DNA of 64,000 nt, taken from NCBI GenBank assembly GCA_022842845.1, contig JALHOT010000002.1, forward strand, positions 1-64,000. Direction: 5' to 3'. The notes under the pieces are model-generated. The model did no database searches and was not told where the DNA came from. It saw only the letters and a program-made list of their open reading frames with translations. This DNA comes from Cyclobacteriaceae bacterium (lineage in GTDB: Bacteria > Bacteroidota > Bacteroidia > Cytophagales > Cyclobacteriaceae). Below are positions 32,602 through 41,700 of this stretch, piece after piece; the first letter of the stretch is position 1, and every line of letters starts with the position of its first letter. The position numbers were made by a program, and so were the translations under genes.

Positions 32602-35406
32602 TTAGAATTTAAATCCAAATCCGAGGGTAACGTACTGGCCGTTGCGGAAACTTCTCACCACTTTGTTGGTATTCAAATCAGTAACATCATTATCCAGGTT
32701 GGCATCCTCGCGAATCTCCATCTTGGCATTTAAGATATCGCTGATGCCAAAACGGATGTCAGCATGCTGACTTAACTTTTTAGTAATGGTTAAGTCTAAA
32801 GAATGTCTTGGCATCTCGTACCAGGTTGGCACGCCTGGCAAACCTACAAAGGCGATACGCTTACCAAAAACATTGTATTGCAAATTGGCCTGCATACCAC
32901 TTTCATCATCCTGATAAAATAAGCCTGCATTAATTACGTAGGGTGACTGACCTTGCATAGGACGTGTTTCTTTTTCCATCAGCGTGCCATCGTTATTCAG
33001 CTTAATCTGGCTGATGATGTAAGAGGCGTTGAAAACAACTTGTGTATTATTTAAGAAGCGGCTTGCAGAGCTATAGGCTAAAGACTTGCGCATTTCCATC
33101 TCAACACCGTAATTCTGTGCTTTATCAGCATTGTTAAATAAGAACACTGCATTGTCAGCACCATTATCGATGTTTGTTTCAATAGGATCATTGAAGAACT
33201 TATAAAAAGTACCGAAAGAGATCTGCTCTGCAGGTGTTGGGTAATACTCCCAACGGAAATCGACATTATGGATATTACTTACCGTTAAGTTACCATTACC
33301 CAAAATATCAGCTTGGTTATCGAAATCGTAAAAGCTAAAAGGAGCAATTTCTCTGAACTCAGGACGATTCACCGTTTTGCCATAAGCCAGGCGAAGCAAG
33401 GATGAAGTGCTTAGGTTGTAAGAAGCATTCAAGAAAGGCAGAATGCTGGTAACAGGGTTATTAACTTTTACCTGATCAAAGCCGGGTGCGGAAGCCAACT
33501 CTTGTATGTTGTGCTCTGCTCTGATGCCCGGTATCACTCTGAATTTTTCAGAAAGTGGGATATTAAAGCTTGTATAAACAGCAGCCAAGGTGTTAGAAGC
33601 TGAGTAAGAGTCGCGGTTGTTAGTGTTTTCTGAAATGATGTGACCACCATTGAAGGCAACATTGTTAGTATCAAAAATCTGATCGAAAGGAAGATTAGCA
33701 ATGCTTAGATCGTATCCATCGCGGGCGATGTGTCCGATTTGTCTAGCATTAAAATCTCTGCTCTTATATTCTAACCAATAGCCTGTTTTAAACTCAATAG
33801 GACCAGCCGTGCTACCATTATCGATTTTCAAATCGTAATCTAGGCGATTGGTAACGCTGTACTCGCTTAACTCCTGGTAAAAGCGCGCTGCGTTTGAAGC
33901 GCTGGTAGAAGAAGGAACTGCTACCGTAAAGGCTGTGCCTTCGGCCGCATTCTTAGGTCTTGAGGTTACCAATCTTTTCCAATCAGGCTCGTTGCGTTGT
34001 GCTGAAGTATAGCCCACCAACCAATTGAGTTTTGATTTTTCACCGTTCAGGTTGTGCTTACCTTCTAACTGGCCTGAGTAAATGCTCCTTTCTATATAAC
34101 GATGTGAATAATTCTTGTAATATGAATCTCTGAAATTGTTAACACCTTCGCGAATGGTTGTTTGGGTACTGCCCAATCGATTGTAAAGATTTCTGAACTC
34201 AATTCTTGAATTCGGGCTGTACTTCAATGACCAATTGCTGAGTAAACCTACGCGTACATTGTTGGTAAACTGGTCGTCTTTGTAGCTGAACAGTTCTTCG
34301 CTCGTAAAATCATCGTTGTAATTGAAGTAGCGATTGAACTCAATCTCATTGTATTGATTGGTATTGCTATAAGTAATAGAGTTAATAGCACTCAAATCCA
34401 AATTGCCGATGCTGAAGTTTCTTCCTAAGTCTGCATTGAAACGTACATCCGGAGCAGCATTGATTTTCTCCAAGCCCCAGGTGTTGGCAAATTTCTTGCT
34501 CTCTGCTTCTATGCTAGAAATATTGAAGCCAAGGTCGCGGTAATCAGCGGGTGAACCTGCCGGTAAGCTTCTGAAGCCATTATCAAAGCCTAACCATTCG
34601 GTTGATGAACGCTGCTGGCTTTGTTGTTCTGTAAAGGTGGTTCCCTGACGGTAGCCACCAGAGATAGAAACATTGGTAAAATTACTTTCAACGGCACTCT
34701 TGGTCGAAACCTGAATGACTGAGCCGGCAAAATCACCAGGCAATTCTGCTGCACCTGATTTGTAAACCAACATTCTGTCAAGCAAACCGCTTGGGATAAT
34801 ATCAAATGAAAAAGCGCGGCTGTCAGCTTCTGTACTCGGAGCCAACACTCCGTTTAACATAGTGTTACTGTAACGTGATGAAAGTCCACGAACCACTACA
34901 AAGCGATTGTCTTGTAAGGTTACACCGGGTACTCTTCTTACTACTTGTGCTGCGTCTCTGTCTTGCGACTTAGAAATCTGCTCTGCAGAGATACCACTTA
35001 CCACCAGTTTGCTTTCGCGGATGGCTTTTATAAGAGAGAAATCATTATCAATTTGACGAGTGCCTGTTACTACCACTTCCTCCAACTCTTGAGAGTCCTC
35101 CAACATTTCAACACCGATAGTTGAAATCTTGTTGGCTTCTACCAATACATTCGGTACTGAGTGAGTCTTATAGGTAATGAAAGAAACTGAAAGGTTGTAA
35201 GTGCCAGGCTTTACGTTATTAATGGTGAATTTTCCGTCAATATCAGTAGCGGCTCCAACACTAGTGCCTTGAATGACCACATTGGCACCAATAATGGCCT
35301 CTTTGGTTTTGGCATCGGTAATAATACCGGCAATGGTTCCAGTTTGGGCAAAAGCGGCCAGGGCCATCAGCTGAAGAAGTGCAACGAATAAAATTTTGCG
35401 CAGCAT
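32602..35406 (-). CDS. TonB-dependent receptor with CarboxypepD-reg domain
   Basis: A 934-residue outer-membrane receptor. From the ATG at 35406 the signal peptide ends A-A-F-A-Q; the longer frame starts with TTG. An N-terminal carboxypeptidase-D regulatory-like beta-sandwich (about 22-105; G-T-I-A-G-I-I-T-D-A-K-T-K-E-A-I) is followed by E-E-V-V-V-T-G-T-R, the plug (V-R-R-V-P-G-V-T-L) and a 22-strand-type barrel ending in G-F-G-F-K-F. No SusD gene is adjacent; instead the beta-helix lipoprotein gene follows. Substrate cannot be read. Several dyads lie upstream. Confidence 0.92.
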   Translation of the reverse strand: MLRKILFVALLQLMALAAFAQTGTIAGIITDAKTKEAIIGANVVIQGTSVGAATDIDGKFTINNVKPGTYNLSVSFITYKTHSVPNVLVEANKISTIGVEMLEDSQELEEVVVTGTRQIDNDFSLIKAIRESKLVVSGISAEQISKSQDRDAAQVVRRVPGVTLQDNRFVVVRGLSSRYSNTMLNGVLAPSTEADSRAFSFDIIPSGLLDRMLVYKSGAAELPGDFAGSVIQVSTKSAVESNFTNVSISGGYRQGTTFTEQQSQQRSSTEWLGFDNGFRSLPAGSPADYRDLGFNISSIEAESKKFANTWGLEKINAAPDVRFNADLGRNFSIGNLDLSAINSITYSNTNQYNEIEFNRYFNYNDDFTSEELFSYKDDQFTNNVRVGLLSNWSLKYSPNSRIEFRNLYNRLGSTQTTIREGVNNFRDSYYKNYSHRYIERSIYSGQLEGKHNLNGEKSKLNWLVGYTSAQRNEPDWKRLVTSRPKNAAEGTAFTVAVPSSTSASNAARFYQELSEYSVTNRLDYDLKIDNGSTAGPIEFKTGYWLEYKSRDFNARQIGHIARDGYDLSIANLPFDQIFDTNNVAFNGGHIISENTNNRDSYSASNTLAAVYTSFNIPLSEKFRVIPGIRAEHNIQELASAPGFDQVKVNNPVTSILPFLNASYNLSTSSLLRLAYGKTVNRPEFREIAPFSFYDFDNQADILGNGNLTVSNIHNVDFRWEYYPTPAEQISFGTFYKFFNDPIETNIDNGADNAVFLFNNADKAQNYGVEMEMRKSLAYSSASRFLNNTQVVFNASYIISQIKLNNDGTLMEKETRPMQGQSPYVINAGLFYQDDESGMQANLQYNVFGKRIAFVGLPGVPTWYEMPRHSLDLTITKKLSQHADIRFGISDILNAKMEIREDANLDNDVTDLNTNKVVRSFRNGQYVTLGFGFKF

Positions 35407-35460
35407 ATTTTTTTGTTTGCGCAAAGGTCGCTCTCCAATATTACCCTACTGGCAAGCACT

Positions 35461-35476
35461 TATTACCAAATTGTTA
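35461..35476 (-). promoter_or_regulatory. Candidate operator, copy B
   Basis: TATTACCAAATTGTTA, with the dyad TTAnCAA-n-TTGnTAA at 35463-35477, 55 bases upstream of the TonB receptor ATG. Copy A is in front of the partner lipoprotein gene. Confidence 0.4.
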
Positions 35477-35566
35477 AGACATTAAGCTTGGAAATCGCTG
35501 ATTATCAGCCAAATCGTAATATTGCGATCGGAATAATATTTCGGCTTAAGCCCAACTATTAAAATT

Positions 35567-35584
35567 TTGTTACAAAAGTTAAGA
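35567..35584 (-). promoter_or_regulatory. 18-base motif, copy 2, in a dyad-rich region
   Basis: TTGTTACAAAAGTTAAGA, identical to 25386-25403. Here it overlaps a perfect 13-base dyad TTTTGTTACAAAA (35565-35577), and a second perfect dyad TTGTTAACAA lies 14 bases on (35599-35608). Confidence 0.4.
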
Positions 35585-35641
35585 AGCCTTTACCCCATTG
35601 TTAACAAAATTCGACCCTAATAAGCGATAGGTTACAGAATA

Positions 35642-36631
35642 TTATTTGGTGATCGGAACCTTGTTAAGGATCACCTTGATAATATCGGTAGTCTTAACAC
35701 TATCGGCCTCGGCCTCATAATTGAGAATGATGCGGTGATTCATCACATCCAGGGCAACTTCTTTAATATCCTCAGGCAATACATAATCGCGTCCTTCAAA
35801 ATAGGCAACCGCTTTGGCAGCCAGGTTTAAGTTGATGCTGGCGCGGGGTGAGGCGCCAAACTGGATGTATTGCGCCTGCTCATCAAGTTTGTATTCTTTC
35901 GGTTTGCGGGTAGCGTAGACTAACTCTATAATATATCGTTCTAAAGATTCGCTGATCTTCACCTTATTTACCTGATCTCGAACCGAGAAGATATCCTCTT
36001 TTGTAAGGACTGTGTTGACAGTATAATCAAACTTCATGTTGGCTATTCTGCGCATTACCTCCAACTCCTGCTCTTTGGTGGGGTAATCCACTGAAACCTT
36101 CATCATAAAACGGTCAACCTGGGCTTCGGGCAGTGAGTAAGTTCCTTCCTGATCCACCGGGTTTTGAGTAGCTAATACTAAAAAGGGCTTATCCAGGTTA
36201 AAAGTTGTTTCACCAATCGTCACCTGTTTTTCCTGCATGGCTTCCAATAAAGCCGACTGAACTTTGGCAGGTGATCGGTTAATCTCATCGGCCAAAATAA
36301 TATTGGCGAAAATAGGCCCCTTCTTTACCTCAAACTTGCCTTCTTTCTGGTTGTAAATCATCGTGCCCACTAAATCTGCGGGTAATAAGTCGGGCGTGAA
36401 CTGGATACGGGAAAAATCCAGGTGCAACACCCTGGCGAGTGTGCTTACCGTTAGTGTCTTGGCCAAACCTGGAACACCTTCCAACAAGATGTGTCCGTTG
36501 GTAAATAGCCCCACCAACAGTCGGTTGACCATATACTCCTGGCCCACCACTACCTTACCAACTTCATCTAATACTTGCTTTATCTTAGCCTTGTGTTCCT
36601 GATGAATTTCTGATGACGCTGTTAATGACAT
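35642..36631 (-). CDS. MoxR-family AAA+ ATPase
   Basis: Chaperone-like AAA+ ATPase. Walker A is G-V-P-G-L-A-K-T, Walker B I-I-L-A-D-E-I-N-R-S, then A-T-Q-N-P (sensor 1). I start at the ATG at 36631 (MSLTASSE); the frame beyond it is not MoxR-like. 329 residues is normal. MoxR genes usually sit with DUF58 and von Willebrand A protein genes; none is adjacent here, which is unusual. The target is unknown. Confidence 0.92.
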   Translation of the reverse strand: MSLTASSEIHQEHKAKIKQVLDEVGKVVVGQEYMVNRLLVGLFTNGHILLEGVPGLAKTLTVSTLARVLHLDFSRIQFTPDLLPADLVGTMIYNQKEGKFEVKKGPIFANIILADEINRSPAKVQSALLEAMQEKQVTIGETTFNLDKPFLVLATQNPVDQEGTYSLPEAQVDRFMMKVSVDYPTKEQELEVMRRIANMKFDYTVNTVLTKEDIFSVRDQVNKVKISESLERYIIELVYATRKPKEYKLDEQAQYIQFGASPRASINLNLAAKAVAYFEGRDYVLPEDIKEVALDVMNHRIILNYEAEADSVKTTDIIKVILNKVPITK

Positions 36632-36771
36632 ACAATAAGATTTTTCAGACCAATTAAACGACAATTTTAGTGAATCGGGGGCAATTTTTATGATGATCAA
36701 GCTTCTTACTTCTCCTGGTGGTCGTTTATTCAGGTGACTCGCTTCTTTTTGAACCTTATTACAGTTTAAAC

Positions 36772-36801
36772 TTGTTAAAAAACGTTAATTTTTTGATTTT
36801 G
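36772..36801 (+). promoter_or_regulatory. Promoter of the YtxH-DUF1573 unit
   Basis: TTG at 36772-36774 and TGATTTTG at 36794-36801 (one mismatch to TAnnTTTG), spacer 19; ATG 30 bases further on. Confidence 0.55.
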
Positions 36802-36830
36802 CACCCCCTCAACTCTAACTTTGAAATGAT

Positions 36831-37139
36831 ATGAGTAAACAAAGCGGAAATACTTTATTGGCCTTTCTATTGGGCGCAGCAGCCGGTGCCGCCATCGGCA
36901 TACTCTATGCACCCGACAAAGGTTCAGTTACACGCGAAAAACTTTCTTTCAAATTAGATAAGTATCGCAAAATGTTACAAGATCTGGTCAATGATCTGAT
37001 TGAAGGCAAGGAAACCCCGCTGACAACAGAAGCAAAAAGTCAGGGCCAGAAAGTTGTTGACGAAACTAAAAACAAGGCCGAGAAGTTATTAGACGATGTA
37101 GACAGCTTGCTAGAGCAGCTGAGAAATTCTAAAGGATAA
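36831..37139 (+). CDS. YtxH domain protein
   Basis: A 102-residue protein with a glycine/alanine-rich membrane segment (L-L-G-A-A-A-G-A-A-I-G-I-L-Y-A-P, about 12-28) of the YtxH family, followed by an amphipathic helical tail. YtxH proteins are associated with general stress in Firmicutes; the role in Bacteroidota is unknown. Likely co-transcribed with the DUF1573 gene 17 bases downstream. Confidence 0.85.
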   Translation: MSKQSGNTLLAFLLGAAAGAAIGILYAPDKGSVTREKLSFKLDKYRKMLQDLVNDLIEGKETPLTTEAKSQGQKVVDETKNKAEKLLDDVDSLLEQLRNSKG

Positions 37140-37156
37140 GATCTTATAAACCAGAA

Positions 37157-37690
37157 ATGAGTATGAAGTTGATTATTAGAAATGCAGCCCTTTTGTTATT
37201 AGCAGTCGCTAGTTTATCTGCCTGTAAGGATAAAGATGCTGAAAAGAAAATTGCAGCCCTTGAGGCGCGCCTGAGTGAGTTAGAAGGCACTAAAACAACA
37301 TCGCCATCACCTGTTGCTGCTCCGCAGCCTGTACAGGCCGAAGAAACCAAGCCAGAAGGCCCTGTGGCAAACATACAGTTCGAAAAGGTTGAGCATGATT
37401 TTGGCACCATCACTGAAGGGCAAAAAGTGTCTTATACCTATAAGTTTAAAAACACCGGTAATGCTCCGTTGATTATCCAGAGTGCACAGCCTTCTTGTGG
37501 TTGTACAGTGCCTGAGTGGTCAAAAGAGCCCATTCCTGTAGGGGGAGAAGGTTTTGTTAAAGCTGAATTTGATAGCAAAGGCAAGCCTAATGCTCAAAAT
37601 AAGACCATCACCGTAACAGCCAACACCTTTCCTAAGCAAACCACCTTGCGCTTTAAGGCAATGGTATTGCCAACGGCACCTATTCAGTAA
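37157..37690 (+). CDS. DUF1573 lipoprotein
   Basis: A 177-residue lipoprotein. The lipobox is L-S-A-C, followed by a short coiled coil and a Pro/Thr linker. The DUF1573 Ig-like domain occupies about residues 73-172 with F-E-K-V-E-H-D-F-G-T-I-T-E-G and the hallmark P-S-C-G-C-T-V-P. The two cysteines of C-G-C may bind metal or form a disulfide. Surface or periplasmic; function unknown. Confidence 0.87.
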   Translation: MSMKLIIRNAALLLLAVASLSACKDKDAEKKIAALEARLSELEGTKTTSPSPVAAPQPVQAEETKPEGPVANIQFEKVEHDFGTITEGQKVSYTYKFKNTGNAPLIIQSAQPSCGCTVPEWSKEPIPVGGEGFVKAEFDSKGKPNAQNKTITVTANTFPKQTTLRFKAMVLPTAPIQ

Positions 37691-37709
37691 TCTAAGATGA
37701 TCTCAATCT

Positions 37710-37745
37710 AAAAAGCCCGGTATCTGCTGATGCCGGGCTTTTTCA
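37710..37745 (+). terminator. Terminator after the DUF1573 gene
   Basis: Eleven-base stem AAAAAGCCCGG (37710-37720) / CCGGGCTTTTT (37733-37743), loop of 12 bases, T tract inside and after the stem. Confidence 0.88.
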
Positions 37746-37825
37746 TTTAGCATTCACCCCAACCGAACAGGCTTAATTCGTATTTTCGAGACCTTAATTA
37801 TTGTATCATCTTTTTAAGCCCTGCT

Positions 37826-38656
37826 ATGTACCACACCCGATTAGTTGTCATTTGTGAGCCTGATTTTTCAGAAATTTTAATGGCCGAAATCGCTGAAACT
37901 GGTTTCGACACCTTCATGGAGAATGATAAGGGATTTGAAGCATATGTAGAAGCCGAAAATTTCGACAAACAATTATTAGAAGAGATTCGGGAGCGATACA
38001 ACCAACAAACTGCTGTTATCTTTTATCAGGATAGGATTCAGAAAAAGAATTGGAATGAGGAATGGGAGAAAAGCTATGAACCTGTTATAGTAGATGATGC
38101 CTGCATCATACGCGCCAACTTCCACCAACCATCCAAACAGTATCCATACGATATTGTCATTACCCCTAAAATGTCCTTTGGTACGGGGCATCATGCCACC
38201 ACCTACCTGATGGTAAAAAGTCAGTTAGAGATTGATCATACCAACAAGCGGGTGATGGATGCCGGTTGTGGAACGGCCGTGCTTTCGGTAATGGCCTCGA
38301 AACGCGGAGCCAGCTTTGTCGATGCTTTCGATATCGATGCCTGGAGTATTGAAAATGGAAAAGAAAATGCCGAGGTAAATCATTGTAACAACATCCGCAT
38401 CAGACAAGGCAAGATCAGCGAACTAAAATTCGAAGAACCCTTCGAAATTATTCTGGCCAACATCAATAAAAACATTCTGTTGATGGAGATGCCCTATTAT
38501 TTTGCTTACCTAAAACCGGGCGGACTATTGCTGCTCAGTGGTTTTTATGAGCATGACATTCCTGATTTATTGGCAAAAGCTGAAAAAGAAGGCCTGACGC
38601 TTGTCAACCATCGGGTACACGAAACCTGGGCCACCTTACTGTTAAAAAGAAAATAA
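37826..38656 (+). CDS. prmA: Ribosomal protein L11 methyltransferase
   Basis: SAM-dependent methyltransferase that trimethylates L11. An N-terminal recognition domain (residues 1-105) is followed by the Rossmann domain with S-F-G-T-G-H-H-A-T-T, V-M-D-A-G-C-G-T-A-V-L-S and I-L-A-N-I-N-K-N. 276 residues, as in other Bacteroidota. It follows a strong terminator, so it is a separate unit. Confidence 0.93.
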   Translation: MYHTRLVVICEPDFSEILMAEIAETGFDTFMENDKGFEAYVEAENFDKQLLEEIRERYNQQTAVIFYQDRIQKKNWNEEWEKSYEPVIVDDACIIRANFHQPSKQYPYDIVITPKMSFGTGHHATTYLMVKSQLEIDHTNKRVMDAGCGTAVLSVMASKRGASFVDAFDIDAWSIENGKENAEVNHCNNIRIRQGKISELKFEEPFEIILANINKNILLMEMPYYFAYLKPGGLLLLSGFYEHDIPDLLAKAEKEGLTLVNHRVHETWATLLLKRK

Positions 38657-38761
38657 GCAGCCAAATCCCATATATTGATTGTTATGCCTGCTGCGTTAAA
38701 GCAAAGAGACAAAACCAAAATCTTCCTTAACTTGTCTTCATTTTAGTAATATTCAGATACC

Positions 38762-41700
38762 TTGACACGCACGCTTGCCTACCTGCTATTTTTTAGTGTG
38801 ATCTCAGGCCCCTTGCTTGGGCAACAGGCTGCCCTTATCCCCTTTCAGGATAGCGTGCGCAATGCCTTAGCCAGCACCCGAAATGCAGAGGCTGTAACTA
38901 TGGGCGATGCTTTTGTACAGGTGTGGCCTTCGCTTGGTTTACCCGAACAGAAAAGTATTCAAAAGCAGATTACGCTCATGCGGAAGAAAGGGTATAAACT
39001 CCGTCCGCAAGTATTAAACTATGTAGGCGCGTTGGTTCATGCCAAACAAACTGAAAATGTCGATGGACCAACCTTCACCTCTTTCCTGAATGTAAGTCAA
39101 AAAGTAATTGCGAATTATACAGCCGCTCAAGCCATCAATTTTTTAAATGCCAGCAAAATATTTTTTGAAAAGCATGCCCTGCACTACGACCGTGGATTTA
39201 AGTTGTATGCTGGCAAAGATCCTTACTTCTTTGATTTTATCGAAGGCCCTAAACCCATAGACATTAGTGAAGAAGTGGCCCCCCTTCCCCTCGATTCATT
39301 ACCTGCTGATGATTGGGGCAGTGAGGAAAACAATAGCGATGAATCAAGTGAAGATGTTTGGGGAGATGAGGCATATAGTCAACCAGTTGATAACACACCG
39401 CGTTGGATGAATATGGTCCCCAGTGTGGTGCCTCCCGTTGTAGAGGGGCCTGTATTGATTTTTGAAAAGACAAGTTTGAATTTTGTTACGCGCTACGACT
39501 CTGTATTCATTCAAAATACGGGTGGCTCCTATGCCTTCAATATCGACACATTTATTGGTGAGCAGGGTGATTTCGATTTCAGTCCAGCCTTGCTGCCAGC
39601 AGACTCTGTATTTTGTACACTTCCATCATACTTCTTCAAAGCCAATAAACCAGAGCTCAAGGTAGAGCGTGCGATGCTTACCTATAAGGGCAAACTCGAA
39701 CAGAGTATACCCGGTAGGTTTGAATTCAAATCTGTTCCACATGCAGATTCTGTGGCCTCGACTTACCCAACCTTTGTGAGTTATGAAAATAATGTGAAGC
39801 ACTTGGGTGTAGGTTTGAGCAATACAACATTTAGCGGAGGATTTTCTTTGCTTGGTAATAAAATCACCAGTGCTTCAGCATTTCCTGGCAACTCAGTGTT
39901 GGAGATAAGCAAGGCTGGCAATCCACTATGGAAAGCAGTGTCCTCTGGCTTTACTCTTCATAAAGATATCATCACAACAGAAAACGCACGAATCACCATT
40001 TATCAGGAAAACGATTCACTAACTCATCCGATGGTGCGTTTGTCTTATAAATTTCCTAGTGACAGCGCACAGCAATTACTGCTACTCAATTCCAAGAGTT
40101 ACATGCGCTACGCTCCTTACTCATCTTCATTTTTTAATGTCGATTTCTTGGTTAATAAACTCGACTGGAAATTCATGTCGGATAGCCTTGATTTGTCTAT
40201 AGAAGGGGGACGGAGCACCGTTCCCATGATTGTAGAATCTGCCAATTATTATGACCCTGAAGATTACCTGGCCTTGCAAAGCGAAGCATTCAATTTTCAC
40301 CCATTGGTTATTGTCGCTAACTATTGTTTGAAGAGAAACATCAGAGAATTCTATGTAGGTGATTTAGCGCTCGCCCTTAACCGGGAAGTGCTAGAGATGC
40401 AAAATGCTGTAGATTTCCTCGCGCAAAAAGGTATGGTGGTGTTTTATCCTCAGCAAAACTTTGTGCGTGTAAAAGAAAAGGCTATACAGATTTATAAATC
40501 GCAACAAAAGAAATCTGATTATGATAACCTGAAAATTCATTCAGTGATTGATAGTGTGTCGAACGCTACGCTCAATTTTGCGAAACGTCAAATGACCATC
40601 CGTGGTGTTACGGGCTTTAACGTAAGCGACTCACTCAATTGCATTATCATCCCAGATAGTGCTGTAATTGTTTTGATGCAAAACAGAGATTTAAAATTCA
40701 ATGGGCGCATCAGTGCCGGGAATTTTGAAATCGTTGGGAAAGAGTTTACGCTGAAATACGACAGCTTTTTTATCAGCATGAATCAAATTGATTCTATTGG
40801 TTTTTTTGTGTTAGAGAAAAACGCTCAGGGTCAGACTGTACGAAGACGTATTGATAACACCATGCAAGGGGCCGATTCAGTGCATGCTGCTGCTGCAGGT
40901 ATTACCAGGGTGAGAAGTTCTGGGGGTACTTTATACATTAGTAAACCCAACAATAAATCTGGAAGAATAAAAACAGCTGACTTTCCGCGTCTGGATGCCA
41001 CTAATGGGGGCGTTATTTACTTCGATCGAAGGGAAATTCTCAATGGTGCTTATGATCGATCTGTCTTTTTTATGGTACCTCCTTTCAAGTTGGATAGTTT
41101 GAATGATGCAGATCCATCCACCATCAACTTTGACGGCACCTTCGCAAGCAATGGCATGTTCCCAAATTTTCAGGAAAAACTTCACACCATGCCCGATAAA
41201 ACACTTGGGTTTGAGCATACCACACCGGGCAATGGCTACCAACTTTTTAAAGGGGATGGAAAGCTTAGCGGTAACATCCACCTGGATAAAAGAGGAATTC
41301 GTTCCAATGGAACAATTGATTATCTGGCAACACGCGTACGATCTGAAAATTTTATTTTTTATCCTGACTCTGTAACGGCAAAAGGAACACATGCCTCAAT
41401 GGCTGAACAACAATTTGGTTCCGTTATTTTTCCGCAAGGCTCCTTCCCCAATTATCAAATGACATGGAAACCCAAGCGTGATGAATTAAAGTTAAAGACA
41501 ACGAATTCAGACTTTCATTTTTATGATTCCACCGCACAACTACGCGGAAACATTATCGTTTCCAAAAAAGGAGTAGCCGGAGATGGTGCCTTAAAAACCA
41601 GAGGAACAGAACTGATTTCGAAAGAAATGAGTTTTGCATCGGATCAGTTCAGTGCAAGACATGCCGAATTTAATGTATTGAGCGAAGACCCAACCAAGGC

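Noticed and set aside
32602-35406. SusCD polysaccharide utilisation locus
   Set aside because: No SusD-like gene and no glycoside hydrolases nearby; the partner looks like a beta-helix lipoprotein.
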